Source: Euptelea pleiosperma (lineage: Eukaryota; Streptophyta; Magnoliopsida; Ranunculales; Eupteleaceae). From it: DNA of 64,000 nt. The notes below the pieces were generated by a model, which was not told the DNA's origin, searched no databases, and saw only the letters and a list, made by a program, of their open reading frames with translations. A program made the translations under genes and the position numbers. Numbering within the stretch: position 1 is the stretch's first letter; each line of letters begins with the position of its first letter. The stretch lies in contig CM068548.1 of the NCBI GenBank assembly GCA_035048495.1, forward strand, positions 12,327,464 through 12,391,463. The letters are read 5' to 3'. Positions 1 through 11,774 of the stretch are shown in pieces.

Positions 1-470
1 TATATACATTCACGGATAAGAAGAACTTTTTCACTATCTCTAAAAATTTAGGGTTCATTAATTTCCTCCCTTTCACTCTGTCATTGTACTAGTAAAATCC
101 TAATGCCCCCCTTTAGAGAATATATATAATCTCTCGGACAAAGAAATACCCAAAGTACCTATGGAGCAATACTCTCTACAAATACAATACACCTCTCAGA
201 TGTAGTTTCAACTTCAACAACCCTAGCTTCTCAAACCAAGAAACGAATTCTTCCCTATGGTTGGCAGCGAAGTGGTCACTAATGTTTGCTAGTGCTCTAG
301 CATCGTTATGGATGTCAAAACTGAGATGAAATACGATCATAAAAAGTTGTGGATTGATTTAATTATGTTTTAATAAAAAACATATTTTATATAAGAGTAA
401 AACAGAACATATGTATAGTTTCAAACCCAATCTGAAACTGGCTATAGTGCTTTATCACTATACCCAATAA
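1..470. repeat. Left part of older segmental duplication, LTR-like (partner 18343-18790)
   Basis: This stretch matches 18343-18790 in order and orientation, including the shared phrases tttcactctgtcattgtac and aaagttgtggattgattt, with scattered substitutions and small indels. In the second copy the similarity lies just right of a TGTTGGAAATTGACC sequence near 18251, which resembles the start of a Copia-type LTR. It may therefore be an LTR remnant carried inside the duplicated block. There is no coding potential. Confidence 0.6.
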
Positions 471-3400
471 TCTGTTCACTCTCTCTCTGTTCAAGCATAG
501 TAATAACCGAATTCCTGTCTCTTTTCGTCTATAGTGTACTCCATAGAAATTGAAAATAATAAATAAACTATAAAGAACCACTAAGGTTGTCCAACAAAAT
601 ATAAAGCGTAAAACTACATATACATAATTGTCTACTGGAAATAAAAATACAATTTTATAATTTTCATTTATTGATAAGAACAGAAATCATATTAAACAAT
701 TTTAATTAACAATAACCGATAGAATTTAAAGTGAACGATCGAAAATTGAAATTTAAACAGTATATTAAACAATAATCACATACATTTATATCTCATTTAT
801 CATCAACTAATAACACACAAGTCAGGTAGTCTATTCATCTTAGAGTGAAGAGGTCACAACGAGTATCAGCCCTAGTCTAGCAACTATTTATTTTGTCCCA
901 ATACTTAACCAGTGTGGAACCCGACCGTTGGTATCCTGATTTGCGATTGAACGGAGAGTTGCCGCTGCGTGTGAGAAGCATACTACAAGCCCGTGAAGTT
1001 AGTCTCATGAGAGGGCCTTTGACCAAAACACTGAATACACAAGTCAAAAGAACAACGATGGTCAATCGTTCGACGTTTGCGGACATTTCAAGGATCCTTA
1101 AACTATCTAGGGACCAGCGAACCGTACCCCTCACGTCTATCGCCACATCGAGGCATACAATGTAAACCTCTATCAGATCTAGATTTTCAAGACGTACCAC
1201 TACAAAGATGATAATCTAAAAAAAGAATTGGAACTTTCTGGATATGAATAATGATGGTATTCTAAAAGACGGACCTATTCTACCTAAGAGAATATGATCA
1301 TTATTCGTATCTTAGAGAAATTCATTGCCTCTGAAAAATAGCATCGAATCACTCCTACAGTAGTTCAACTGATCATTTTCCAGATCATCTAGTGATATAT
1401 TATATAATATAAATAATAATTAAAGATTTTTAATCAAAATAACATTCTTTCTCTTTCAGAAAACACATTTTGCATACAAATATGTGTGTTGAATTCCCAT
1501 GCCACATCTTATATGTTCCGTCGTCTTGGGACCAACTTTCCTCATACGGATTATTACGTATTGAAGCTCATGCGACACACATCATCCAAAACATATATCC
1601 CGGGCGGTCTATCACCATCACCCGCTCTATCTATAATCAGTTTCTAAGTCTCGGGCGGTCTATTACCATCACCCACTAATTGGGGACTTCACGCACCACA
1701 TACTTCAATCAACTGAGAACTCCTGTCCCATATTCACTCACAATCCATATCTAACCATGTACAATCACTTTTTTTTTTCATTAAATAAAATAAATAGAGT
1801 TATTTCGATAAAAATTTTCCAAAATACTTTTTACTTTCGAAGATTCCCCTTTCCAAAAACTCGATAATAAGGAATTCTAAGTTCTAGAAAATATTTAGAT
1901 TTTATAACTTAATTTATAAATTCATAATTCCGATCATATAGGAATATGCAGAAATTTACAAGATTTCAAAATAAATATGAGATGATTATTAAGAGGATAA
2001 GAAGTCACCTACCTTGCAACGCTAATCCAAATGGTCTTCTAATGACTACACATAGTCAATGGCTTAAAGGTTCCTCGAATGTTTTGAATATCGATCTATG
2101 ATCCTTTTCTTGTGCAGCTTTCTCTTCTTCATGATTGATGACAAAAATGTAGAAAGAAGAAGAAATTCAATTTCAATAAAGGCGTTGATAACCCTATCTT
2201 AAATTTATATAAAGCCCTAGTATCATTATTACTATTTTATCTAATTTATTTAAATATTTTCTTCTTATTTTATTTTATTCTATTATTATATTATTTTTTT
2301 AATTAGGTCGGGTCGATCTGGATTAGGTTTGGGTCACATTAACCCCACAAGATTTCAATTTGGGTTTGGGTTGGATCTGGATCAAGTCAGATCCAGATCC
2401 CGGTCTAGTCTATGTATTGGCCAAGGCAAAGCGAAGCACATCAGGTGTTGGGCATTGGCCAAATGGGTGGTGTGCAGGGTAGAGATGGCCCACCACTCGA
2501 TGGAGCTACACACCAAAACTCTGTTTAGGTCTACTAACTCAAATCGAGTCACTGGCATAAAGACACGTTTGGTCCACACTTGGTGGGACTTCAACATTAA
2601 GACTCAGATTTGTGGTCCACTAACCCATGACATGTATTATACACTTTGCAGGCCCAACCACCAAAAGTCAATTAAAGATAGTTTTTAGATGATCCACCAT
2701 TTAAAGGACCCGATTACATCAAATAAATAAATTTATATTTGAAATGAACTAGTTTACCACTCGATGGACTCACATACACAAAAAACTAGTATTATAGATG
2801 ATTTATGGTTGTTGAATTGGTTGGTTGAATTATTTTATTATTTATTTTTGTTATTATTATTGTTTATTCATATTCTACTCGAAAAATCACCTAAAATTGA
2901 CTAAAGAATCGTTTGATTCCGAGTTGTAGAACTCAAGTTATGGCGATTTGAAAATTTTTAAGTGATGTTGGAAAATATTTTTCGGCGTTGGAAAATATTT
3001 TCCTTTCCGAAAAATACACGTCTTCAAAACCAGAAATTTGAAAATTTTCAATTCAATTTATTTATTTTAGTTTAGCACATAGGCCTAACCCACATTTAAC
3101 ATTATTTGGGCCTTTCAAAAGCCCATTTTCATTTTTTTTTTTTTCTTTTCTTTTCTTTTAAACAAAAACAAACTTCATCTTTTTCAACCTGCAACACCAC
3201 CAGGACAGGGGAGCCATTCTCCACCATCAAACACAGTTATGGCTGGCCTCAATCTCCACCCAATAGGGCCCACAAAACCAACAATCAACCCTATCTAAAA
3301 CTCCTATCTTTCCCAAACTTTTAATGGGCAAAATGCCCAGATTTTTGCTCCCAAAACTTATCAAAATCATATCTGCGTTTCAGACCTGCACATGGCCAAT

Positions 3401-4150
3401 AATAGCCTATAATCATACCTAAAATTGTTTTAAGAAAACCTCTTTTACCCCTTTTTTAATTTCGTTTATGTTAAATGGGCATTATGCCTTGATTTTGCTT
3501 CTAAAATGTTGCGTAAATACTCAAATTTTTAGAATTGAAAACGTCCATTAATTGATTGATTTATTGGTTGAAAATGGTTCCAAAACCCACTCAAAGCCCC
3601 ATGTTTTCATGGATTTAAAACATCTTATATTACTGGACATAAAACCCTCTATAATCTCTTAAAAACGACCCAAAGATAGACTGTTTTCACAGCAAAAATT
3701 GATCCTAAGACAATCCCTATTTTCTCTACATAATTCCTTGATTTTTACACTACAATCAATACCTATCATAATGAAAAAGAAAAGAAAATAAATAAGAACA
3801 AAGAGATGAAGAAAGAAGGTTGGATCACTTACTTGTATGGATTAGGTGGAAATCCCCTTCCTCTTTACCAACGAGTTCTCATTTTCCTTCTCATACGAAT
3901 CAAAAAGGGTAACTTTGTAAATTCCCATTCATTAAAAATGTTTTAATAATTTCTCAAAAAATTAATCTAACACGTCCGTCTCATTGCCGAAGACATTTGC
4001 CACACCATGCAATGACTCATCTCTCTGTCTTTGGCCTATGTATATCGGGTGCATCTTATTACGTTGCATCCGACCGCGCCGATCAATATAGCAAACAATA
4101 CATGACTTCGATTGTCGATCACATCCGATCAAAAGATCCGGGTCGTCACA
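471..4150. repeat. Gene-free AT-rich stretch, probably degraded retroelement, absent from duplicate copy
   Basis: No gene is recognisable. A 90-108 codon open stretch near 877-1200 is open on both strands and matches no family I know. The segment ends at 4150 in gatccgggtcgtcaca, a typical Gypsy-like LTR end. Homology to the second duplicate resumes at the very next bases (gtgtcctaggttc versus gtgtcctatgttc at 19947). This suggests an LTR element inserted in this copy only. The left border and a clean target-site duplication were not found. Confidence 0.45.
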
Positions 4151-4264
4151 GTGTCCTAGGTTCAAAATCCACCAGAAATACTTTACAGAAGAATTAAAGG
4201 ACACACATAAGTCTAAGTGTCCTCGGTTCAAAACTCTCTAGGTACACTTTAAAGTTGAACATTT

Positions 4265-4400
4265 GTATGAGCCACCATCACACATTTTTAGATACCATTG
4301 ACCATATTGATGTTTGGCCAAACCCTAGGTGGACCAAAAATCAACGTGATTAATGATTTTTACCATTGGATCTGAGTGCATGGACTCCGTCGAGAATGAT
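4265..4400. repeat. Palindromic MITE family P1, half element
   Basis: Contains the family's recurring blocks: accattgaccatattgatg, tttggccaaaccctaggtgg, and accaaaaatcaacgtgat followed by a 'taaccattggatctgag'-type block. The same half element is at 20068-20200 in the duplicate. More than twenty related copies occur across the window. Confidence 0.6.
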
Positions 4401-5184
4401 ATTGTCACCCTAATGTATGGCACATATTATATTCTAGCGATCCTAGAGTGCATGGTCCACCTCAGGCGCACCAATAGCAGTTAGCTCTAGATTCAAGCAA
4501 ATGGACTAAAAGCAATCACAAATTTGGACGGTTGAAAAATGTGACTCAAATTAAATGGTTTGGATCGATTCATTAATTTTAGCTAAAGATAAAGTAACGA
4601 GTACTAGTTAAGTAAGACGTGACCAAGCTTTGTGATTATGGTTTTATTAGCCATATAGCTATCACATATGTCATGGGTGAATTATAAATTACTCTTTTAG
4701 ACTTAAGTCTTAAGAGACTTAGTGGGTGGGTTCTTGCACACGCGAGGGCCCATGGGAAATGAAGGCCTTCCAAGAGGGATTTGGTCCAAGACTCTAGAAA
4801 TCCTTAGCGCGCATACTGTATGCGCAAAACACACACACGAGCGCCGAGTCGGACCGAACTTGGGCTTGGAATTGAGGCTTAATTGCCTATCTTCTTATTC
4901 CCGTGTGTTTTAAACGTTTTAGACGCAACCGTTCCTTGAACCTTCTCCGGTGATTCTTCATTCAGAAGACACCGTCCATGGTTTTTGTGACTGTTTGTCC
5001 TACTCTATTGAATCCTATGTCTGTACTCGTTTTACTTCTTCTTTGCAGTTTTCTTCTCTCTTGTCTTGCCTTTAACAGTCTTACAGAAATTTACTATTAA
5101 AAGTTTTCTACTCTTTTGAGGGCATTATGTTTGTCAAGTTCGCGGTGTAGAGCCAAATAGTAATACCCTTTTAGCACGTGTCGG

Positions 5185-5592
5185 TAGGAGTGTCAACGGG
5201 TCGGTTCTGGTTCGGTTCCTAAGGTGACCAGAACCGGGACAATTGGTTCCGGTTCTTGTCGGTTCGGTTCTTTAACGGTTCCGGTTCACAAACTGATGGA
5301 TCCGGAACCGGAACTGATTATGTATTTATGTTGGTTCCGGTTCCAGTTCCGGGTATATTGGGACAAATCTTGGGAATATGACAATATTTACACTATATTT
5401 ATTTATTGGTACCAGTTCTTATTGGTTCAGTTCCGGTTCTTATCAATTTCGGTTTCATATTAGGCTACCCAGAACCGGAACTGTTATTGTCAGTTCGGTT
5501 CTGGTTTCGGTTACTTTTTAATCGGTTCCCAAAAATGTAGAACCGGAACGGTGTTTTCGATTCCGGTTAAACGGGTAACATTGACACCCCTA
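5185..5592. mobile_element. hAT-type MITE with 8-bp target-site duplication
   Basis: A 408-bp non-coding element starts TAGGAGTGTCAA and ends TTGACACCCCTA, the terminal inverted repeat style of hAT elements. Its interior is packed with direct and inverted GGTTC/GGAACC-type units (ggttccggttcggttc and variants), typical of subterminal transposase-binding repeats. It is flanked by cgtgtcgg and catgtcag, an 8-bp duplication differing only by two CG-to-CA changes. The paralogous site at 20902-20909 (cgtggcgg then gttgtatcc) is uninterrupted and shows the empty state. Confidence 0.85.
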
Positions 5593-6929
5593 CATGTCAG
5601 GTTGTATCCTAGAGAGCGAACGCCTGCAGAACTGTGGTACCGTAGTAGAGGTGAATCTTCGCTTTAGGACATTGCGCGCATATCACTTAGAGACAATAAT
5701 GACATCATATGATGTACTTATTTACAATGTCATTATTACATCATAATATGCGTGCTTGAGGCCATTGACCATTGCATTCAAGAGATCCACACAGTTGTTG
5801 CCTAGGGAACCATAGTTTTTTTTTTGAATTTTTTGAATCCAATGGTCAATGGCCTCAAACAGCACATATTTTTTTGAATCCAAGGGTCACTGAAAATTAT
5901 AGCTTTTATATATTATTAATAAAAAAAAATTATATTAATGAATGTATGTGATAAATCTTCTACAATTTGTTACCTGACTTAAGAATTGTATTTTGTATTT
6001 TTCATCAAATTTAGGTCACCCGGCCCGATCCAATCCAATAGCTGATAGGATCAGGTCTGAATCTAGATTTGTGAACCGATAAAATACTGGATCAGGTTTG
6101 GACCTACCTTGATCCGATCTGAACCCAATCCATTGACGGCCCTAGTTTCCACTGTCACGAGTACCATCATCAATGCAACCACCAATCCATTAATTAATCA
6201 TGTGTATCTCTAATTACATAAAACATTTAAATGAATTCGCTCAAGCAGTGATTGATCAACCATGCTTTAAAAATGCCACTTGCCACACTCTTGTAGGTCC
6301 CCACTAACCCTTTGTCTCTTGGTGGGACCTACATACCAAATGGGAGTAGAAAAAAACACATACATAATCCAAAAAACTTTGGGTTTTTTGTGGGACAGTC
6401 GTCGTCGTCCCTTAGAATTAGGGTTTTTTTATGTGGGGCCCCGGCAAGGGCAACAATGCTTTTAGGAACATTCTCCAGTCAAATTATGTAGGCGCATGGC
6501 TCATGTGCACCAGAGCAGGCGATTCCTGTCTCTTCTAACATGGACGTCGATGTCCATCTTGATTCTTGACTGAATTAAATGCAACACAGAGAGACGACGT
6601 TATGTGCCATTTTCTCCAATCTTTCAAACCCATTTCCCAAAAATCAAATTGCATAACAGATGTCTATCAGTAAAATAAGAAGAACAAGGGAAGCGAAATG
6701 AACAGCTCAACACCTGCCATTTTTGTTTTTTGTAAAAAAGGAAAAGATCTTACTATAGATAAAACATAAACGTACATCAGTGAAGCTCCAACATAAGATC
6801 AACAAGACTAAAAACACTGAGAACAAGACCAAAACACAAGATCGACTCTCATCGAAGGCCAGAAACACAAGACCTTATTCCTCAGTGAAACTGAAACAAC
6901 TAACAACTAATTGCGCCCATGGTATCGAA
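5593..6929. other. No gene seen; two hairpin-forming stretches
   Basis: The stretch aligns with about 20910-22248 in the second copy. It contains an inverted repeat, tgaggccattgaccattg (5757) against caatggtcaatggcctca (5839), and beside it a second inverted pair around aataatgacatcat / aatgtcattattacatc. These look like MITE remnants. No open reading frame is convincing. Confidence 0.5.
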
Positions 6930-7000
6930 TCAATTTCCATGTATAATCGGGGTTGGGTGTTCTAATATCGAGGCCACCATGAGAACTATAACTATTATAG
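6930..7000 (-). pseudogene. Duplicated C-terminal tail of the four-TM protein gene
   Basis: Read on the minus strand, this gives IIVIVLMVAS then ILEHPTPIIHGN and a stop. That mirrors the end of the 161-residue protein next door (IIVIVLMVAWKLEHPTPTIH...). The following 3' flank is also repeated (ccagaaaca...caagacctt). The last coding codons and 3' UTR were therefore duplicated in tandem as a unit of about 130-150 bp. The same remnant occurs at 22249-22320 and 32160-32228, so the event predates the older segmental duplication. It could serve as an alternative 3' end, but nothing shows that. Confidence 0.6.
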
Positions 7001-7080
7001 TGCTTTGATAGAGCCAAAACAGCTATTAATTATACCGCTTCCTCAATCACAGACCAGAAACAACACAAGACCTTCTGATT

Positions 7081-7566
7081 TTACACCGGGGAACCATGTG
7101 AATGTATAGTCGGGGTTGGGTGTTCTAATTTCCAGGCGACCATGAGAACAATGACTATTATAAAAATCACAGACAGGGAAACGAGACAAGCGAACCCAAC
7201 GAGATACATGGGGTTGGCTATGCAGGTCCGAAGAATGCAAGTAAGCGATATGAAAATGAGGCCGGTCCACATCAACCTTTTCTGGAACCAAACAGTTGAT
7301 GGACTCGTGGGAAAAGCGATCAAGTGCAAAGACAGGCCGATTCCAAGAAACAAGGTAACATGGAGGGACGCGATATAGGTGCTGTAGAGAACAGGGTTTT
7401 TGTCGAACTTACCAGGAGAGTTGATGAGGAGTGCAACGGCCGTGCCCGCCAAGAAGAATGCTACTGCTGGCACAATATTACCAACACGGTCAGATTCGGA
7501 TCCTTCTATCTGCGGCGATGGCCGCTGTTTCGACGCATTGTTCGATGGTTTTCCGGCGTCTTCCAT
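7081..7566 (-). CDS. Four-membrane-segment protein of unknown family, copy 1 (161 aa)
   Basis: Single-exon open frame of 161 codons. The N-terminal 28 residues are polar (MEDAGKPSNNASKQ...). Four hydrophobic segments follow at about 29-48, 60-84, 98-117 and 120-144, then a short polar tail ending GSPV. This predicts an integral membrane protein with both ends on the same side. I do not recognise the family, and no catalytic motif is visible. Copy 2 (22397-22882) differs at only two residues (I135L, H157S) despite noisier flanking DNA, which suggests the protein is or recently was under constraint. The start is the first ATG of the frame. An ATAAATAT element about 95 bp upstream (7659-7666) could be its TATA box. 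Frames open on the opposite strand are shadows. Confidence 0.65.
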   Translation of the reverse strand: MEDAGKPSNNASKQRPSPQIEGSESDRVGNIVPAVAFFLAGTAVALLINSPGKFDKNPVLYSTYIASLHVTLFLGIGLSLHLIAFPTSPSTVWFQKRLMWTGLIFISLTCILRTCIANPMYLVGFACLVSLSVIFIIVIVLMVAWKLEHPTPTIHSHGSPV

Positions 7567-7658
7567 CCTTTTATCTGAATTTGGCCGGAGGAATTGAGTT
7601 GAGAGAACTGAGTTTCTCTTGGTCAGTCACTTGGGCGGCTGGGCCTGCATACTGCCTA

Positions 7659-7666
7659 ATATTTAT
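7659..7666 (-). promoter_or_regulatory. Possible TATA element of the four-TM gene
   Basis: ATAAATAT read on the minus strand, about 95 bp upstream of the ATG at 7566. It is conserved in the other copy near 22980. Position and composition fit a plant core promoter, but this is inferred from sequence only. Confidence 0.35.
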
Positions 7667-7699
7667 GCAATTTTTAGATGATAATATCAAACATATCTT

Positions 7700-8620
7700 C
7701 ATTTTATGACTTTTCCAAGATTCTCACTGAGTCATTGAACGGTGATCAGTTGGTCGGTCGGTAACATTGTTGTGTGGGGCCTAGGCCTAGGCTATATTAA
7801 GGGAGAATTTGAGCCGTAGATAGTACCTAAATTGTCCAAAGTTCATAGTTAGTCAAAATGGGTTTTCATTATTGCATGACATATTGTCAAATCATATGGC
7901 AACACGTGGTGCACTTCTAGAAGATAAGTGGCTCACAATGTTTAGCTTCGTCTGCAAGTTAAGGTTTTGAGGCCTTTGATCAAGGAATCTGGTTTGTATA
8001 GAACCGGTCCCATACTCCCATACAAAGTTTGATAGGATCCCTCTCAAAATCCTTCCAATATCTCTCTCAAGTTTTACATAGGATTTGATCATTTACCTGT
8101 CATCGGCTTCAAGAACAGGCCTGTGAAGGCCAACCATGGTTAGAACTCTCGGGATATCGGTGGGCTACGATCCCGATCCGGATCGGTCTGATCCAGAACA
8201 GGATCAGCTCATCTTGCCCGAGACAAAGTGAGTTATTTTTGGGGGAAACAGTGATCTCGGGTCGAGAGGATCCATTTTGGATTGGATCGCTGGGCTCCGA
8301 TCCCGGATCGACCGAGACTTTGAGTTGTCGTTCATGAGTTGGCGTATATTACGGGCAGTGGGCGTGATTTTTAATTTTTTATTTCTTAAAGAAAAAGGTA
8401 TAATGGGTTACGTGAACAGGTTTATGAATTCGTTCAAGCCCGCGATTAAAACTGCTCCAATCATCGGCTAGATAACCAACAGTGCCGCTCAAGTTTCCGC
8501 TTTTAAAATGGAGAAAATATGGTTGAAACATGGCCCACTTAGGCTTTCTGTCAAGTCAATGAGGCTAGGTCGCACGGAGTTTTCTTTTAGCGTCCTTCTC
8601 GATGGATCGAAAGAACCCTA
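7700..8620. other. No gene seen; copy-specific GATCCGGATCGG-rich insertion at about 8070-8310
   Basis: The region is collinear with 23000-23640 of copy 2, except for roughly 240 extra bases between 'ccaatatctctctcaag' and 'agactttgagttg'. This extra part is rich in gatccggatcgg and gatcccgatc units. Related GATC-rich stretches occur near 12580 and 56450-56650. It is likely a small transposon or its remnant; the ends were not resolved. Confidence 0.4.
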
Positions 8621-8624
8621 CTTT

Positions 8625-8940
8625 TTGAAAGGGTCGGGATCGGGGGACAACCATTTGGCGGACCCACATGGAAGATGAATCAATGGCTGATTCTTGGTGA
8701 GGATGATCTCAGACAAATTCAAATCATTCTAATATTCATAGACTGGTTTAGAAGTTGAAGAATTACGGACCGTCTATTTTTTCCATGTAACTTGAAAACC
8801 ATTTGACGGGGTTAGAAATGTAACATTGGGCTGATCCATATGGTGAGGAGATCATTCTCACCAAAAATCAGCCCTTGATTCATCTTCTATGTGGTCCGCC
8901 AAAATGGTTGTCAAAAATAGTTGTCCCCTGATCCCTACCC
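8625..8940. mobile_element. Palindromic MITE family P2, full copy (present only in copy 1)
   Basis: The ends are inverted copies of one another: gggtcgggatcgggggacaa at the left, and ttgtcccctgatccctaccc at the right. Just inside are acccacatggaagatgaatc and its inverse gattcatcttctatgtggtc. The interior carries a ggtgaggatgatctc hairpin. In copy 2 (23645-23685) only the right terminal part (gttgtcccctgatcccgaccc) is present. Confidence 0.65.
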
Positions 8941-9319
8941 TTTATGAAAAAAATAAATGATAATATCAACGGAGGATATTCTCTTGTCAAATAACGAAGG
9001 TCCCACTTTATCCTCTATTACTGGCAGCATACTATTATTAAGTGGCTCCACTAATCAAGTTGATTTTTTATGTGTAGGTCGTCCACCTAAAAAAATGTTC
9101 CACATGGCTCATATTGTTGGCGGTCATCCGCTGTGCTGACTGTCAACAGGCAGCGAAGTTTAGTCAAGAAACACATGGTTAATGCAAAGATTCTTTCGAC
9201 ATCAATAAATATTTTTCTCAAATTAGTTTAGCGTCGGTACTTTGCGTACTCGGGGCTACTAGAAGGTTCTTGCGCCGTATATTGAGAATATTGACGTGAG
9301 CAATCTAAAGAACTGTAAC

Positions 9320-10215
9320 CGAAGCTGCTCACAGCCACATAATTCTCGGGCACGTATCCAAGGCACGTATCCAAGTACTTTTTGGCTTTTGTAATTAAAA
9401 AAACGAAAAATTTCTAATAAGAAAAAAAATTTTAATCGATTTACAAAAACAAAAAATAAAATTGTGAGAATCCCAAAAAAGTAACTAAACGCCTCTTTGG
9501 AAGGGCGTTTCTTCCCAACAGATATAAAATGTGAAAAGATTAATTGAAAAAGCTGAAAAGGCTGACAAACGCTCTTTTAAATGGTGTTTTTCCCTGACAA
9601 ACGCCCTTTTAAATGGTGTTTTTCCTTGACAAACGCCCTTTTAAACGCCCTTTAAAAGGGCGTTTCCCATAAAGGAGTAAAACTTTTGTCCCAATACGAG
9701 CACGTGGCACACTCTTAGTGGATGTTGACCGTATGGATGTTTGATCAGTCCCTTCATGGACCTGCAGTCCAAAAATCAGCCTGATTAGTAATTTACAACC
9801 TTTGGATCTTTGCACTCAAGTTCTTACGATTAAAATCAACCCATGAAAATAACTTCAATCCAATGCTTATAAACCACTAATCATGTTTCTTTTTAGGTGT
9901 GTAGGTCCACCTAGTGATTTGCCAAACATCCATACGGTCATTGTCCGATAAGAGTGTGCCATGTGGCTCGTATAGGGACAAAAGCTTTACTCCGCTATGG
10001 GAAAACACCCTTTTAAAAGGCGTCTGTCTAGTACAAATGCCCTTTAAAATGGTGTTTGTCAACCTTTTCAGGAGAAACAGTCAATCTTTTCACCTTTTAA
10101 ATTGGTCATGGAGAAATTTCATTACTTTTTTTGGGAATGTCAGAAATTTAAAAATAGGTGGTAAAAAACCTCTGGTACGTGTCGAGAATTGTGTGGCTGT
10201 GATGTGAACGAAGTT
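9320..10215. mobile_element. Large foldback element, complete in copy 1
   Basis: The outer arms are inverted: cacagccacataattctcg near 9332 against cgagaattgtgtggctgtg near 10182. Inside them a second inverted pair runs gaatcccaaaaaagtaac (about 9468) against attactttttttgggaatg (about 10120). The next inner pair is built of AAACGCCCTTTTAAA-type units (9485-9665 and 9995-10065). The loop is a full P1 palindrome. In copies 2 and 3 (23957-24088; 33865-33996) only the outer arms remain, with a short loop. Confidence 0.65.
9695..9972. mobile_element. Palindromic MITE family P1, full copy
   Basis: The left end (cacgtggcacactcttag, then ttgaccgtatggatgtttg, then ccaaaaatcagcctgattag) is mirrored by the right end (actaatcatgtt..., gccaaacatccatacggtca, agagtgtgccatgtggct). 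The whole unit is an inverted repeat of about 280 bp with no coding capacity. Confidence 0.75.
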
Positions 10216-10904
10216 TTTCTCCAAAAAATTAATGCATTTAATCATTGTACGATGTATAGTGGGTTCATCGTCCAAAATGGACCGTTGATTTGAGCAGGGG
10301 GGTACTTCCAATTTCAGGGGGGGTGTTACCAAAATACCTAAAAATATCATTTAACGAACATGGAGAAAGTGTTGGGACTCCAACGGTGCCATGGGCGATT
10401 CGGAAGCCTATTAAGTTTTAAAAAAAGTGCTTTTTAAATTTTACCGAACACAGTTTTTTTTTTATAAGTGCGTAAAAACTGTTAAAAAACATGGTTTATT
10501 GCGAGCTTTAAACTTATCCAAATGTTGCCGGGAAGGTTGATTCAATGAGCGTACCAAGTGGAGTCGATAAAATAAAGACAGTTGCACGTTCAAGCTGTCT
10601 CTTCTTTTTTGTGTTTTTTTTCATGTTAGCTTCAACCAACCGTCCAAGTTGACAGGGCGCTACCCTCCACATGTCACTCAATGATTGGGAGTTGGGGGAG
10701 ATGCCTCAACCGTGATAGAGAGATCCAAACAATTAACTATATTGGAGACGTTATTGTCTAAGAATTAATCTAGGGTTTTGTTGAATTTTGTTGGTCAAAT
10801 GTAAAAGACTGGGAAATTATCAAAAAGTATATACACCATCATTAGTTTGAAATCCGGGGATTGTACAAAACTTGCCTTGGTTCATAACTTCTTTTAGAAA
10901 AGGT

Positions 10905-11215
10905 TGAGACACCCCCATTTTTGACCCCCACTTTGGCGTACCCACATAGAAGATGAATCAATGGCTGATTTTTTATGAGGATGATCTCTATGGTAAGGAG
11001 ATCATCCTCACACAAATTTAAATCATTCTAATATTCATAGACTGGTTTAGAAGTCGAAGAATTATGAACCGTTCATTTTTACCGTGTACCTTGAAAACCA
11101 CATTCGACGGGGTTAGAAATTTCGGAATGGGCTGATTTTTTGTAGGGGTGATCAGAAATCAGCCATTGATTCATCTTCTATGTGGGTACGCCAAATTGGG
11201 GGTCCCTAGAGTAGT
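10905..11215. mobile_element. Palindromic MITE family P2, full copy
   Basis: Left half: ggcgtacccacatagaagat, gaatcaatggctgatttttt, aggatgatctc. Right half is the inverse: tgatcagaaatcagcc, attgattcatcttctatgtg, ggtacgcc. It is also present at 25093-25380 and 35003-35290, so it predates the older duplication. It is non-coding. Confidence 0.7.
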
Positions 11216-11472
11216 GGACCCTTTAGAAAAATAGATCATAAAATAAAAGTTAGGTTAGATACTTCACAAATCCAATATAAAAATCCATATAATAAGGTAG
11301 TTCAGTTGTCTCCCCCTCTTATAGGCTTCAGTAAAGAAGAGCCGAGATCTTATCCCCTAATTGGACGGTAGATCTCAGCTACTCATACACGATTTTGCCG
11401 AATGCTTTGTTGAGGAGTGCCATGGGTATGGCACCCAATAAGAAAAAAAGAAAAAGTTTAGATTTTCTTAAA

Positions 11473-11774
11473 GGGTCGTGATGTAACAAGGTATACCTGA
11501 GATCTTTTCATTTGCGGAAGCGGCAGGTTTGGTAGTCACTGCTGTTATCTGGGCCCACTGACCGCATGGATGTTTTGCCGACCCCTTAATAGACATTCAT
11601 ATTAAAAACCAGCTTGTTTAATGGTTTTTAGCCATTGGTTTTAGTACTCAAAAAATGGTTGCATTCAAAAAATGCAACCATGCGGTCAGTGGGCCCAGAT
11701 GACAGTGGTGACTACAAAAAATGCCGCTTCCGCAAATAAAACAGTTTCACGCATACCTTGTTACATCTTTTTCC
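11473..11774. mobile_element. 302-bp inverted-repeat element with 9-bp target duplication, copy 1 only
   Basis: Flanked by the 9-bp direct repeat tttcttaaa (11464-11472 and 11775-11783). The ends are inverted (gatgtaacaaggtatacc left; gcataccttgttacatc right). Further inverted blocks follow, tttgcggaagcggca / tgccgcttccgcaaa and tgggcccactgaccgcatgg / ccatgcggtcagtgggccca. The empty site tttcttaaa is intact at 25609-25617. A 9-bp duplication is the usual size for Mutator-like elements. Relatives lie near 60630-60745 and 62640-62750. Confidence 0.8.

Noticed and set aside
877..1200. Overlapping 90-108 codon frames on both strands
   Set aside because: No family recognised, no second copy, AT-rich repeat surroundings. 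Being open on both strands is weak evidence.
9480..10070. AAACGCCC arrays considered as a CRISPR-like or satellite array
   Set aside because: Spacing is irregular, units are inverted across the centre, and the organism is a plant. It is the arm of a foldback element.
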